From: an archaeon
GTDB lineage: Archaea > AGJL01 > Methanococci > Methanococcales > Methanocaldococcaceae
Length of the DNA stretch: 43,765 nucleotides
Assembly: GCA_024278985.1 (NCBI GenBank)
Contig: JAJRSC010000021.1
Span: forward strand, 1 to 43,765
Direction of reading: 5' to 3'
Shown here: piece after piece, positions 25,896-39,574 of the stretch
Numbering within the stretch: position 1 is the stretch's first letter
Layout: every line of letters begins with the position of its first letter
Notes under the pieces: generated by a model
The model's input: the letters and a program-made list of their open reading frames with translations, nothing else
Databases searched by the model: none
Told to the model about the DNA's origin: nothing
Program-made: the position numbers and the translations under genes

Positions 25896-26743
25896 AATTA
25901 GATTTATGGTTTTCTGAAGTTCATAATGATAATATTGCTTTTTCTGTAAGGGTTAAAGATATTTTATTTAAAGGAAAATCTAAATATCAAGAGATTGCCA
26001 TATTAGATACTTATGATTTTGGTAGGGTCTTAATCTTAGATAATACTTTCCAAACAACTGAAAGAGATGAGTTTATCTATCATGAGTTAATTTCCCATAT
26101 TCCCCTCTTTACTCATCCAAATCCTAAGGATGTTTTAGTTATTGGAGGAGGAGATGGAGGAACTGTAAGAGAAGTATTAAAACATGAAAGTGTTGAAAAT
26201 GTTGATTTTGTAGAGTTGGATGAAATGGTTATTGAGGCATGTAAAAAATATCTTCCTAAATTAAGTTGTAAAATTGATGATGAAAAAGTAAATCTTATTA
26301 TAACTGATGGTATTAAGTATGTTGCTGAGACAGATAAAAAATATGATGTTATTATAGTTGATTGTCCTGACCCTGTTGGGCCAGCTAAGGGATTATTTGA
26401 GAAAGAATTTTATAAAAATATATTTAAATGTTTAAAGGAAGATGGTTTAATGGTTCAGCAAACTGAAAGTCCATTATATGATTTAGAATTAATTAAAAAT
26501 ATTGTTAATTATCTAAAAGAGGCAGGATTTAAAATAATTATGCCATATCTTTACCCAATGCCAACATATCCAAGTGGTATGTGGAGCTTTACATTGGCAT
26601 CTAAAAAATATAATCCTTTGGAGGTAGATGAAGAACATATAAAAAATAAAATTAAAAATATGGATACAAAATATTATGATGAAAAAGTTCATAAAGGAAT
26701 ATTTTTAGCAACACCTAAGTTTTTAAAGGAGGTAGTAGAATAA
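25892..26743 (+). CDS. speE: Spermidine synthase (aminopropyltransferase)
   Basis: Transfers aminopropyl from decarboxylated SAM to putrescine, or to agmatine in some archaea. The 283-residue protein has the small N-terminal beta domain ([17 protein letters not shown]), then a Rossmann domain with [29 protein letters not shown], and the catalytic aspartate region [28 protein letters not shown] follows. The start is TTG at 25892, supported by GGAGGGGG a few bases upstream and by overlap with the speD stop. It could use agmatine instead of putrescine; the agmatinase downstream fits either order. Confidence 0.93.
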   Translation: MKLDLWFSEVHNDNIAFSVRVKDILFKGKSKYQEIAILDTYDFGRVLILDNTFQTTERDEFIYHELISHIPLFTHPNPKDVLVIGGGDGGTVREVLKHESVENVDFVELDEMVIEACKKYLPKLSCKIDDEKVNLIITDGIKYVAETDKKYDVIIVDCPDPVGPAKGLFEKEFYKNIFKCLKEDGLMVQQTESPLYDLELIKNIVNYLKEAGFKIIMPYLYPMPTYPSGMWSFTLASKKYNPLEVDEEHIKNKIKNMDTKYYDEKVHKGIFLATPKFLKEVVE

Positions 26744-27575
26744 TGTTCATAGATTTAAGCACGTATATGCTTGCTGACTCAACCTACTCAAATGCTGATA
26801 TTGTTATTTTTTCTATACCCTATGATGGAACTACATCCTTTAAACCTGGAGCAAGAGATGGAGGTAAATCTATAAGAGAAGCATCATGGGGATTGGAGAG
26901 TTATAGCCCTATTTTAGATAAGGACTTAACAGAAATAAATTTTTGTGATTTAAAGGATTTAGATATATATGGTTCTCAAAAAGATATTTTTAATATGATT
27001 GAGAATGAAGTTAAAAGAATCTTAAAAGACAATAAAAAAATATGTATATTTGGGGGAGAACATTCTATAACTTATCCTATAGTTAAAGGAATAAAAGAAG
27101 AATATGATGATTTTGTTGTTGTTCAATTTGATGCTCATGCAGATTTAAGAGATGAATATTTAGGAAATAAATTTTCTCATGCCTGTGTAATGAGAAGAGT
27201 CAGAGAAATAAATAATAAAGTATTTCAGTTTGGTATAAGGAGTGGAGATAAAGAGGAGTGGGAATTTATAAAAAAGAATAACATATATTTAAAATCTACA
27301 TTACCATCTAAGGAAGATATAGAATATATAAAAGAGCTAAATTTACCTGTTTATTTAACTGTTGATATTGATGTATTAGACCCTGCCTATGCCCCAGGAA
27401 CAGGAACTCCTGAACCTGGAGGATATTCAAGTAGAGAGTTATTTAATTCTTTATATCTCTTTAAAGATTTGGATATTATAGGTTTTGATATTGTTGAGGT
27501 TGCCCCTATTTATGATATTGCCAATATAACTGCAATTACTGCTGCAAAAATAGCAAGGGAATTATTGCTGATATT

Positions 27576-27579
<4 letters not shown>
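26743..27579 (+). CDS. speB: Agmatinase / agmatine ureohydrolase family
   Basis: 278-residue ureohydrolase with the binuclear manganese site: [21 protein letters not shown] (D-x-H-x-D), and [16 protein letters not shown] (D-x-D), plus [10 protein letters not shown] for the substrate loop. It produces urea and putrescine from agmatine, or spermidine from aminopropylagmatine. GGAGGTAG precedes the ATG, which shares a base with the stop of speE, and its stop overlaps the next gene by four bases. With pdaD, speD and speE it completes the route from arginine and SAM to spermidine in one operon. Confidence 0.93.
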
Positions 27580-30510
<2,931 letters not shown>

Positions 30511-30571
30511 AATAGTTCATTTTTATTAACTGACAAAATTATCTCTTAGCTTTAATAAACTATAAATTATA

Positions 30572-31573
30572 TCATTCCAATGTATAAATAATCCAACCTT
30601 TTCCATATTTTTCAGATTTAAATTTAACATCTAAGAATTTCTCAACAACCCATATATTTGTTTTTGTATGGTTAGTTATTTCTGAAACTCCAACTTTTCC
30701 TCTTCCAAAACCTAAAAAAGGAATTATTTGGTCACCCATATATTTATCTAAAGCCATCTCTGTCTGTCTTTCTTTTATAATGTTATTAACAGCTCTTTCA
30801 GCAACAATTTCAGCCCTTAAACCTTTTTCTCCTAAATAACTACTTCCAATAGTATCATTCCATAAAACTATTCCTGCCCCAGTTGAGATACCTTTAGATT
30901 CTTCAATTTTTATATTTGGTATTAGAGAATTTTTATTTAATATATCAACTGCTCTTTTTCTCATTCTTTTAGCAATTTCAATAGGTAAATTTTGTATATA
31001 GCTAATACCTTCAACAATATTAACTTTTGAATGTTCAACCAAATTTATACGTTTTATTGTTGATGGATACATTTTAAAAATAACTTCTCCTCCACCTTCT
31101 GGATAAAATCCTCTTCTTCTTATAGTTATTTCTGTTTTAATTCCAAAATTTTTAAGAATTTTTAAGGTAATATTTTTTGTATAGTCAATAGGAGGTGCAT
31201 ATTTAACATCAGTTCCTCCAATAATTTTAAATTCACATATCTTATTTATTCCTAAAGATAAAGGTAAAAGTGATTGTATTACCAATGATATTGCTCCAGC
31301 TGAACCAATGTCTATTTTAAAACTTTTTGAAGATAACTTTTTAGGAATAAATACTACCTCATCAGAACCTTCATATAATCCCTCTACGTCTGCATTACAC
31401 AATTTTTTAACTGCTTTAATACAGGCAATATGCTGTTTCTTTAATCCTGGTTTTTTTCTTTTTTTTCTAATATTGTAAATTTTAACAGGCCTATTTAATA
31501 GTGCAGATAATGCTATTGCTGTCCTTAATATTTGCCCTCCTCCTTCTAAATAACTTCCATCTATTTCTATCAT
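30572..31573 (-). CDS. rtcA: RNA 3'-terminal phosphate cyclase
   Basis: Converts RNA 3'-phosphates to 2',3'-cyclic phosphates by way of an adenylylated histidine. The 333-residue protein begins [20 protein letters not shown], a strong family signature. It also has [44 protein letters not shown] and [14 protein letters not shown]. The catalytic histidine is in [16 protein letters not shown] near the C-terminus. GGAGG lies ahead of the ATG. It is divergent from porC across a 114-base region and convergent with the protease gene. Confidence 0.94.
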   Translation of the reverse strand: MIEIDGSYLEGGGQILRTAIALSALLNRPVKIYNIRKKRKKPGLKKQHIACIKAVKKLCNADVEGLYEGSDEVVFIPKKLSSKSFKIDIGSAGAISLVIQSLLPLSLGINKICEFKIIGGTDVKYAPPIDYTKNITLKILKNFGIKTEITIRRRGFYPEGGGEVIFKMYPSTIKRINLVEHSKVNIVEGISYIQNLPIEIAKRMRKRAVDILNKNSLIPNIKIEESKGISTGAGIVLWNDTIGSSYLGEKGLRAEIVAERAVNNIIKERQTEMALDKYMGDQIIPFLGFGRGKVGVSEITNHTKTNIWVVEKFLDVKFKSEKYGKGWIIYTLE

Positions 31574-31687
31574 ATTTTCCCTCCTTGCTCGATATAATTA
31601 TTTTCGTTAAATGACGAATATTAAAAAAGTTTTTATATAATTTATAATGATTAATAATGATAAATTAAATTATATAAGAGGGATTAC
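31574..31687. promoter_or_regulatory. Divergent promoter region rtcA/por
   Basis: 114 bases serving two divergent genes. An inverted repeat TTCGT-TAAATG-ACGAA stands near 31602-31617. A TATA-like TTTTTATATAATTTAT lies at about 31630-31645, 50 bases before porC, and is followed by AATTTAT...ATAAATT in opposite orientation around the expected start site. GAGGGATTAC is the porC ribosome region. Both repeats are candidate operators, but A/T content makes the second one weak evidence. Confidence 0.4.
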
Positions 31688-32230
31688 ATGATTGAAATTA
31701 GATTTCATGGTAGAGGAGGGCAGGGTGTTGTTACTGCTGCTCAATTATTAGCAGAAGCTGCTTTTTTTGATGGATATTATTGTCAGGCATTTCCATTTTT
31801 TGGTGTTGAAAGAAGAGGAGCTCCTGTTATGGCATTTACAAGATTAGATAAAGAAAAAATTTTATTAAGAAGTCAAATTTATGAACCTGATTATGTTGTT
31901 ATTATTGATGCTTCTCTTTTAAATACTGTCAATGTTTTAGAGGGATTAAAAGAGGATGGTGCAGTTATTATAAATACTGTTAAAAGTAAGGAGGAACTTA
32001 ATTTAGATTGTAAAAATATTTACTGTATAGATGCCACAGATATTGCTCTTAAAACTCTTGGAGTTCCTATAGAAAATACTGCTATGGTTGGAGCTTTTGC
32101 TGGAGCTACTAAATTAGTTAGCTTAGAATCAGTTAAAAAAGCTATTTTACATAGATTTCCAGGAAAATTAGGAGAAAAAAATGTTAAAGCAGCTGAATTA
32201 GCTTATAAAACTATATCTGGTGAAGAATAA
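31688..32230 (+). CDS. porC: Pyruvate:ferredoxin oxidoreductase, gamma subunit
   Basis: Gamma subunit of the four-subunit pyruvate oxidoreductase that interconverts pyruvate and acetyl-CoA plus CO2. In methanogens it fixes CO2 into pyruvate. The 180-residue protein shows [19 protein letters not shown] at the start, [13 protein letters not shown], the IDASLL strand and [12 protein letters not shown]. It is first in the order porC-D-A-B-E-F, the arrangement known from Methanococcales. Its stop TAA overlaps the ATG of porD by one base. Confidence 0.94.
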   Translation: MIEIRFHGRGGQGVVTAAQLLAEAAFFDGYYCQAFPFFGVERRGAPVMAFTRLDKEKILLRSQIYEPDYVVIIDASLLNTVNVLEGLKEDGAVIINTVKSKEELNLDCKNIYCIDATDIALKTLGVPIENTAMVGAFAGATKLVSLESVKKAILHRFPGKLGEKNVKAAELAYKTISGEE

Positions 32231-32490
32231 TGGTAACTATTGGAGCGGTTATATTTGAACCAGGAAATGCTGTTAAAAACAAAACTGGAGGATGGAGAAC
32301 TTTTAGACCTATATTAGATATTGAAAAGTGTATTAAATGTGAAATTTGTTATATATTTTGCCCTGAACCTGCTATTTATGAAGATTAAAATGGAAACTTT
32401 AGAATTAATTATGATTATTGTAGAGGATGCTTAATTTGTAAAACAGAGTGTCCTGTTGGAGCAATAACTTCAAAAAGAGAAGAAAAATAA
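32230..32490 (+). pseudogene. porD: Pyruvate:ferredoxin oxidoreductase delta subunit, interrupted by in-frame TAA
   Basis: The reading frame encodes an 86-residue two-cluster ferredoxin subunit: [20 protein letters not shown] and the TGGWRTFRP start, CIKCEICYIFCPEPAI as first [4Fe-4S] motif, and CRGCLICKTECPVGAI as second. Codon 53 (32386-32388) is TAA, between the two cluster motifs, where GAA or a similar codon would read YEDENGN. The frame is otherwise open to the stop at 32488. There is no ATG between the TAA and the second cluster, so without readthrough the subunit would lose half its electron path. The enzyme is central to autotrophic growth, so a base error is the simpler explanation. 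I would treat the gene as intact pending resequencing. Confidence 0.88.
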
Positions 32491-32499
32491 GGTGAAATT

Positions 32500-33660
32500 T
32501 TGAAAACTATCATAACAAGAGGAACCTATGCAGCTGCTGAAGCTGTAAGGTTGGCTGATGTTGATGTTGTTGCTGCTTATCCAATTACTCCACAAACTGA
32601 ATGTGTTGAAAAAATTGCTGAATTTATTGCCAATGGAGAACTTAATGCTGAATATATTAAAGCTGAAAGTGAACATTCAGCAATTTCTGCAATAATTGGT
32701 TCTTCAGCTACAGGAGCAAGAAGTTTTACAGCAACATCTTCACAAGGTTTAGCATTAATGCATGAAATCCTATACATTGCAAGTGGTTTAAGATTACCAA
32801 TAGTTTTAGTAAATGTTAATAGAGCATTATCAGCTCCAATAAATATATGGTGTGACCATCAGGATTCTATATCAGAAAGAGATACTGGATTTATTCAGTT
32901 ATATGTTGAAGATAATCAGGAAATATTAGACACTATTATTCAAGCATTTAAAATAGCTGAAGATAAAGATGTCCTTTTGCCTGTTATGGTTAATTTAGAT
33001 GGTTTTATATTGTCACATACATATGAACCTGTTGTTCTACCTGATGAAGAAGATGTTAAAGAATATTTGGGTGTTTATGAACCTCCTCACTATTCATTAA
33101 ATCCTGACAAACCTGTAACTGTTGGACCTGTTGGGGTACCTAAATACTATATGGAAATAAGAAAACAATTAAATGATGCTATAAATAACTCAGTTAAGAT
33201 TATTAAGAAAGTTAATAAAGAGTATAAAAAATTGTTTGGAAGAGAATATGGAGATGGATTAATAGAATGTTATAATTTAGATAATGCTGATACTGTTTTA
33301 GTGGCTATGGGTTCTGTTTGTGGAACTGTTAAGCATGTTATTAATAACCTAAAAAAAGAAGGTAAAGATGTAGGATTGGTTAAAGTTAGATGTTACAGAC
33401 CATTCCCAAAAAAGGAAATAAAAAAAGCCTTAAAAGATGCTGAAAATATTGCAGTTCTTGATAAAAATGTTTGTTTTGGTTTTGATATGGGAAGTTTAGG
33501 GTTGGATATTAATGCAACAATTAAAGATAAAAAAATCTGTAATTATATTGTTGGATTAGGTGGAAGAGATATCAAGATAGAGCATATAAAAGAAATTATA
33601 AACCATGTAGAAAAATCTAAAGAAAATACAACTAAATGGATAGGATTAAATAAATACTAA
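32500..33660 (+). CDS. porA: Pyruvate:ferredoxin oxidoreductase, alpha subunit
   Basis: 386-residue alpha subunit, containing the pyrimidine-binding-type domain I of the oxidoreductase. It begins RGTYAAAEAVRLADVDVVAAY, then YPITPQTECVEKIAEF, ESEHSAISAIIGSSATGARS and TSSQGLALMHE. The C-terminal domain has AMGSVCGTVKHVI and VRCYRPFPKKEI. The start is TTG 32500, with GGTGA upstream; no ATG is in a suitable place. It lies ten bases after porD and directly before porB. It is cytoplasmic. Confidence 0.94.
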   Translation: MKTIITRGTYAAAEAVRLADVDVVAAYPITPQTECVEKIAEFIANGELNAEYIKAESEHSAISAIIGSSATGARSFTATSSQGLALMHEILYIASGLRLPIVLVNVNRALSAPINIWCDHQDSISERDTGFIQLYVEDNQEILDTIIQAFKIAEDKDVLLPVMVNLDGFILSHTYEPVVLPDEEDVKEYLGVYEPPHYSLNPDKPVTVGPVGVPKYYMEIRKQLNDAINNSVKIIKKVNKEYKKLFGREYGDGLIECYNLDNADTVLVAMGSVCGTVKHVINNLKKEGKDVGLVKVRCYRPFPKKEIKKALKDAENIAVLDKNVCFGFDMGSLGLDINATIKDKKICNYIVGLGGRDIKIEHIKEIINHVEKSKENTTKWIGLNKY

Positions 33661-33672
33661 TTGGGGTTAATT

Positions 33673-34572
33673 ATGAAACAGCCAAAATATCCAAGAGAAG
33701 AATATTTCGGTCCAGGACATAGAGGATGCTCTGGTTGTGGCGCAGCAATGGTTGCAAGAATGGTTTTAAAGGTTGCTGGAAAAGATAGTATTGTAGTTAC
33801 TCCTACAGGATGTTTAGAAGTTTTTTCTACACCTTATCCAGAAACTGCTTGGAGAGTACCTTGGATACATGTAGCATTTGAGAATGCTGGAGCAGTTGCA
33901 AGTGGGATAGAAGCTGCAATAAAAGCTTTAAGAAGAAAAAGAGGTATGTATAAGGATAGAAAAATTAATGTTATTGTTATAGCAGGTGATGGAGGAACTG
34001 CTGATATTGGATTTCAATCATTAAGTGGAGCAATGGAAAGAGGACATAATATTCTTTATATTATGTATGATAATGAGGCGTATATGAATACTGGAGTTCA
34101 AAGAAGTTCATCAACACCATTATTTGCATCTGCAACAACCTCACCACCAGGGAAATATAGTAAAGGAGAAGATAGACCTAAAAAAGATATGCCATTTATT
34201 ATGGCTGCCCATGGAATTCCTTATGTTGCAACAGCCTGTATTTCCTACCCAACTGATTTTATGAAGAAGGTTAAAAAGGCATTGTCTATTGAAGGACCTA
34301 AATTTATCCATGTTCTACAGCCATGTACTGTTGGGTGGGGTTTTCCTGCCAATGAAACCATTGAGATTGGTAGGTTAGCAGTAGAGACAGGTGTTTTTCC
34401 ACTGTTTGAAATAGAAAATGGTAAATTAAAAATAACCTATAAACCTCCAAAAAGAAAACCATTAAAAGAATATATCAAAAGACAGAAAAGATTTAGACAC
34501 TTGACTGATGAAGATATTGAGATTTTACAAAAATATGTTGATGAAAGATGTAAAATGTTAGGGTTAGATTAA
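33673..34572 (+). CDS. porB: Pyruvate:ferredoxin oxidoreductase, beta subunit (TPP-binding)
   Basis: About 299 residues, carrying the thiamine diphosphate site and one [4Fe-4S] cluster. Landmarks are [12 protein letters not shown] (two cluster cysteines), [13 protein letters not shown], and the TPP motif [16 protein letters not shown] through [19 protein letters not shown] further cysteine sits in [11 protein letters not shown]. The frame opens at TTG 33661, but ATG 33673 after GGGG gives the expected [12 protein letters not shown] start. It follows porA by 12 bases and precedes porE by 15. Confidence 0.94.
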   Translation: MKQPKYPREEYFGPGHRGCSGCGAAMVARMVLKVAGKDSIVVTPTGCLEVFSTPYPETAWRVPWIHVAFENAGAVASGIEAAIKALRRKRGMYKDRKINVIVIAGDGGTADIGFQSLSGAMERGHNILYIMYDNEAYMNTGVQRSSSTPLFASATTSPPGKYSKGEDRPKKDMPFIMAAHGIPYVATACISYPTDFMKKVKKALSIEGPKFIHVLQPCTVGWGFPANETIEIGRLAVETGVFPLFEIENGKLKITYKPPKRKPLKEYIKRQKRFRHLTDEDIEILQKYVDERCKMLGLD

Positions 34573-34587
34573 AGGAGGTGTATATTT

Positions 34588-35085
34588 ATGAAAAAAATCA
34601 TGATGATTAATGATTTTTGTAATAATTGTGGTGACTGTGTAAGAGCATGTCAAGAAAAAAACAAAGTTGCAAGAATAATGATATATGAGAAAGATAAAAA
34701 ATATTTACCTATAGTTTGCCAACATTGTGCTGCTGCTCCATGCAAAGAGGTTTGCCCAGTTGAAGCAATATACTTTAAAGATGGATATGTGTATTTAGAT
34801 GAAGAAACTTGTATTGGTTGTGGTCTTTGTGCTATTGCATGTCCATTTGGAGCTATAACAATGGATGATAAAGCTTATAAATGTATATTATGTAATGGAG
34901 AAGAACCTGTATGTGTAAAGGCATGCTCTAAAAATTCATTGGCTTTAGTTGATTTAACAGATATAGTCATGAAAAGAAGAGAGGATATTTTAGATATATT
35001 TAAAAAATTAAAAGTAGATTATAAGCATAGAGAAAAAAATGTTATAAATGCAGTAACTATTCCTGCTAAGATAGATATAGAATAA
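34588..35085 (+). CDS. porE: Polyferredoxin PorE, associated with pyruvate oxidoreductase
   Basis: 165 residues with four cysteine-rich groups typical of HycB/CooF-like iron-sulphur proteins: [45 protein letters not shown] and CILCNGEEPVCVKAC. It should carry three or four [4Fe-4S] clusters. In methanococci PorE and PorF are encoded with PorCDAB, and studies there indicate roles in supplying electrons for pyruvate synthesis. GGAGGTG stands well spaced before the ATG. A T9 run follows 15 bases after its stop, which may reduce transcription into porF. Confidence 0.9.
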   Translation: MKKIMMINDFCNNCGDCVRACQEKNKVARIMIYEKDKKYLPIVCQHCAAAPCKEVCPVEAIYFKDGYVYLDEETCIGCGLCAIACPFGAITMDDKAYKCILCNGEEPVCVKACSKNSLALVDLTDIVMKRREDILDIFKKLKVDYKHREKNVINAVTIPAKIDIE

Positions 35086-35099
35086 TCTTTTTATATCTC

Positions 35100-35108
35100 T
35101 TTTTTTTT
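35100..35108 (+). terminator. T9 run between porE and porF
   Basis: Nine consecutive T residues 15 bases after the stop of porE. In archaea such runs terminate transcription with partial efficiency, so porF may be expressed at a lower level or from its own promoter in the 36 bases that follow. Confidence 0.4.
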
Positions 35109-35143
35109 ATTATGTAGTATTATAAATTACTCCAGGTTGTTTT

Positions 35144-35542
35144 ATGATTGATTATAGTAAGTGTATTAAATGTAAAAATTGCATTGAGGCATGTCCAAAG
35201 AATGCAATTATTTTTTTAGATATTCCTATAAAATGTTTTCATTGTGAAAATGCACCTTGTATAAAGGTTTGTCCAGTTGAAGATATTTTTAGGGAAAATA
35301 ACAATATAATTATAGATGAAAATATTTGTATAGGATGTGGTTTATGCCTATCTGTTTGTCCATTTGGAGCTATAAAAATAGATAAAGTGGCTATAAAGTG
35401 TGATAACTGTTATAAATATAATAAAAAATACTGTATTGAAGCATGTCCTACTGGAGCAATTATAGAAGAAATAAATGAAATATTTGAGGAGAAGTATAAC
35501 AATTTTAAAAATAAAATTAAAAAAATTTATAAATATTTGTAA
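35144..35542 (+). CDS. porF: Polyferredoxin PorF
   Basis: 132 residues with four cysteine groups: [50 protein letters not shown] and [21 protein letters not shown]. It is a paralogue of PorE with the same cluster order, from a duplication. It is the last gene of the pyruvate oxidoreductase locus and lies 58 bases after porE. The C-terminal 20 residues are lysine-rich with no motif. It is probably an electron carrier for the enzyme. Confidence 0.87.
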   Translation: MIDYSKCIKCKNCIEACPKNAIIFLDIPIKCFHCENAPCIKVCPVEDIFRENNNIIIDENICIGCGLCLSVCPFGAIKIDKVAIKCDNCYKYNKKYCIEACPTGAIIEEINEIFEEKYNNFKNKIKKIYKYL

Positions 35543-35554
35543 AGAGGGATTATT

Positions 35555-37996
35555 ATGGAATTAAAGGAAAAAATTGAAAATTTACCTCTTCCAAAAAAGA
35601 TAAAAGAAGAATTATATGAAAAATTAAGCAAAGAAAATTTAAAAGAGGAAATTATTGATGAAATAATTCATGAAGTTCTGTATATGTATCAAAAGGCACA
35701 GATTGAACCTTTTGAGGCAGTTGGAATAATTGCAGCTCAATCAATTGGAGAGCCAGGTACTCAAATGTCATTACCATATGAAGAGAAAATTATCATCAAA
35801 GAAGGAGACTATATTAAAGTTGTTGAAATTGGAAAATTAGTAGATGAGATGATAGAAAAATATGGATTTGAAAAAGTTAATGAAAGTGATGTTTGTGACT
35901 TACCAATTGAAATATATGCCCTAAGTATTGACCAAGATGAAAAAGTTCATTGGAAAAAGATATTAAGCTGTATAAGACACAAACACAATAAAAAATTAAT
36001 TAAAATAAAAACAAAGTCAGGTAGAAGTATAGTAGCAACACCTTACCATTCATTTGTTATAAGAAAAGATAATAAAATAGTTCCTGTTAAAGGTAGTGAG
36101 TTAAAAATTGGGGATAAAATTCCAGTTGTAAAGTTTATTCCAGCGAATTGTGTTGAAGCAATAAATATTTCAAATCATCCACAAAATTCTATAAAGTTGG
36201 ATTATAACTTTGGTTACTTTATTGGTGTTTATTTAGCAAATGGAAAACTTGAAAATAATACTATAACTATAAAAAATATTGATGATGAAATAGCAAAAAA
36301 AGTTATAGAATTTACTAATAAAATGAATTTTAATTATTCAATTGGGGAAGATATTAGAATATATTCTCCTGAATTAACCAAATTCTTATCTAAGTTTGGA
36401 AATTTATATAAGAAAATTGATGATTTTGTATTTGGAGCTAATAAGGAGTTTATTAGAGGACTACTTAGAGGATTCTTTGATTTGTCTGGGTATGTAAATG
36501 GTAGAGGAATTATTATATCATCAAATTCTAAGGATTTAATTGATGGATTAGCTTTATTGTTAGCAAGATTTAACATATTCAGTATAAAATCAAAGATTAA
36601 AAATAATTATTATCTAACAATTCCAGAAATTGATAGGTTTTATAAAGAAATAAACTTTTCAATTGAAAATAAAAGGTTAGAATTAGAAAGGGCTTTAAAT
36701 AATATTAAAGGCTATAATGATACAATTCCAGAAATAGGAAATGCTTTAACTAAATTAGGAAAAATGGTTAATTATCCAGAGATAATTTTAAAGTTATATG
36801 AAAGAAAGCAGAAAATTAAAAGAGTAAAACTAAAAAGACATTTAGATAGAATAAAAGAGTTAGCTAATAAAAATAACATAAATATTAATGAAATTAAAGA
36901 ATTTTGGGTATTAAAAAAGGCAGTTGATAGTGACATAATTTGGGATGAGATTGTTGAAATAAAAGAAATTGAGTATAATAAAGAATATGTTTATGATATA
37001 AGTGTTGAAGGTTTAGAAACCTTTACAACCTTTGAGGGAATTTTAACACATAACACTATGAGAACATTCCACTATGCAGGAGTTGCTGAGCTTAATGTTA
37101 CCCTTGGTTTGCCAAGAATGATAGAAATAGTGGATGCAAGAAAAGAACCATCAACTCCAATAATGAAAATCTTTTTAATGGAGCCAGATAATAGAGAATT
37201 AGCTGAAAAAATTGCTAAAGAAATAGAAAGTTTAACTTTAGAGAATGTATCTAAAAATATAAGTATTGATTTATGGAAAAATGCTATTAAAGTAGAATTA
37301 GATGAGAAAATCTTAGAAGATAGAGACTTAACAGTAGATGAAATTATTGAAGCTATTAAAAAGAAGGTTAAGGTTAAAATTGATGTGGAAGGATATACAT
37401 TATATTTAAAAATAAAAACACCAAGTGTTAAATCTCTAAGAAAAAGAATACCAAAAGTTAAATCCATTCATTTAAAAGGAATTCCCGGGATTAAAAGAGT
37501 ATTAGTTAAAGAAGAAGAAATAAATGGTAAAAAAGAGTATGTCCTTTATACTCAAGGTTCTAATTTAAAAGAAGTGTTAAATATTGAAGGAGTAGACTAT
37601 AGAAGGACTACAACCAACAATATAATAGAAATTCAGGAAGTTTTAGGAATAGAAGCAGCAAGAAATGCAATAATTAATGAAATGAAAAGTACATTAGAAA
37701 ATCAGGGGTTAGAGGTAGATATTAGACATTTAATGATTGTTGCAGATATGATGACAGCTGATGGTATAGTTAAGGCAATTGGTAGAACAGGAGTTGCTGG
37801 AGAGAAGAAATCAGTTCTTGCAAGAGCTGCATTTGAGGAGACTGTTAAACATTTATATTCTGCTGCTGAAAAAGGAGAAGTTGATAATTTAAAGGGAGTT
37901 ATTGAGAATGTTATAGTTGGTAAGCCAATATTCTTAGGTACTGGTTGTATTGAGTTAATTATAGATAAAGAATATGAAGAGGGTAAAAAACAATAA
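35555..37996 (+). CDS. rpoA2: DNA-directed RNA polymerase subunit A'' with intein
   Basis: C-terminal part of the split largest subunit. Extein residues 1-71 contain the bridge-helix-region hallmark AVGIIAAQSIGEPGTQM. An intein follows (residues 72-500), and the extein resumes with TMRTFHYAGVAELNVTLGLPRMIEIVDA. The trigger-loop and clamp segments continue to IGRTGVAGEKKSVLARAAFEETVKHL and a final GTGCIELI. Without the intein it is 384 residues, the normal size. rpoA'' usually follows rpoA' in the rpoH-B-A'-A'' cluster, but here porF precedes it by 12 bases and thrB follows. It has GAGGG before its ATG and a T7 run after it. Confidence 0.95.
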   Translation: MELKEKIENLPLPKKIKEELYEKLSKENLKEEIIDEIIHEVLYMYQKAQIEPFEAVGIIAAQSIGEPGTQMSLPYEEKIIIKEGDYIKVVEIGKLVDEMIEKYGFEKVNESDVCDLPIEIYALSIDQDEKVHWKKILSCIRHKHNKKLIKIKTKSGRSIVATPYHSFVIRKDNKIVPVKGSELKIGDKIPVVKFIPANCVEAINISNHPQNSIKLDYNFGYFIGVYLANGKLENNTITIKNIDDEIAKKVIEFTNKMNFNYSIGEDIRIYSPELTKFLSKFGNLYKKIDDFVFGANKEFIRGLLRGFFDLSGYVNGRGIIISSNSKDLIDGLALLLARFNIFSIKSKIKNNYYLTIPEIDRFYKEINFSIENKRLELERALNNIKGYNDTIPEIGNALTKLGKMVNYPEIILKLYERKQKIKRVKLKRHLDRIKELANKNNININEIKEFWVLKKAVDSDIIWDEIVEIKEIEYNKEYVYDISVEGLETFTTFEGILTHNTMRTFHYAGVAELNVTLGLPRMIEIVDARKEPSTPIMKIFLMEPDNRELAEKIAKEIESLTLENVSKNISIDLWKNAIKVELDEKILEDRDLTVDEIIEAIKKKVKVKIDVEGYTLYLKIKTPSVKSLRKRIPKVKSIHLKGIPGIKRVLVKEEEINGKKEYVLYTQGSNLKEVLNIEGVDYRRTTTNNIIEIQEVLGIEAARNAIINEMKSTLENQGLEVDIRHLMIVADMMTADGIVKAIGRTGVAGEKKSVLARAAFEETVKHLYSAAEKGEVDNLKGVIENVIVGKPIFLGTGCIELIIDKEYEEGKKQ
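35768..37054 (+). mobile_element. Intein in rpoA'' with degenerate LAGLIDADG endonuclease
   Basis: 429-residue intein between GTQM and TMRTF. Splicing residues look functional: Ser at the first position (SLPYEEKI), block B TPYH (T162/H165), block F YVYDISVEGLETF, and the C-terminal His-Asn (LTHN) before Thr+1. The central DOD endonuclease keeps its two helices, but both catalytic acidic residues are replaced. Block C reads FGYFIGVYLANG with N229, and block E reads LLRGFFDLSG with S311, where the second Asp of LAGLIDADG is expected. The insertion site is that known for Methanocaldococcus RpoA'' inteins, and this copy is somewhat shorter than the roughly 470 residues I recall for M. jannaschii. 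Splicing is therefore likely; DNA cleavage is not. Confidence 0.93.
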
Positions 37997-38003
37997 TAAA
38001 AAA

Positions 38004-38010
38004 TTTTTTT
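38004..38010 (+). terminator. T7 run after rpoA''
   Basis: Seven T residues eight bases after the stop of rpoA'' and ten before the thrB start codon. It may serve as a partial terminator between the two genes. Confidence 0.35.
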
Positions 38011-38017
38011 GGGATAA

Positions 38018-39406
<1,389 letters not shown>

Positions 39407-39417
<11 letters not shown>

Positions 39418-39574
39418 GAAATGTTATAAATGTAACTATTACACATTAAAAGATATCTGTCCAATTTGTGGAGAAAAAACAGGAACTGTTAAACCTCCAA
39501 GATTCTCATTAGAAGATAGATGGGGAAAATATAGAAGAATGTTAAAAAGACAACTAAAAAATATGAAAAAATGA
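39407..39574 (+). CDS. nop10: H/ACA ribonucleoprotein subunit Nop10
   Basis: 55-residue zinc-binding subunit of the H/ACA pseudouridylation complex, which works with Cbf5, Gar1 and L7Ae. The zinc ribbon is CYKCNYY...CPICG (two CxxC pairs), followed by the conserved [20 protein letters not shown] stretch that binds Cbf5. The ATG lies ten bases inside the end of trm56, and the stop overlaps the next start (ATGA). Trm56 and Nop10 together make a small RNA-modification pair. Confidence 0.95.

Noticed and set aside
35768-37054. Intein region as a free-standing homing endonuclease gene
   Set aside because: It is in frame with both exteins, has intact splice-site residues, and has no start or stop of its own.
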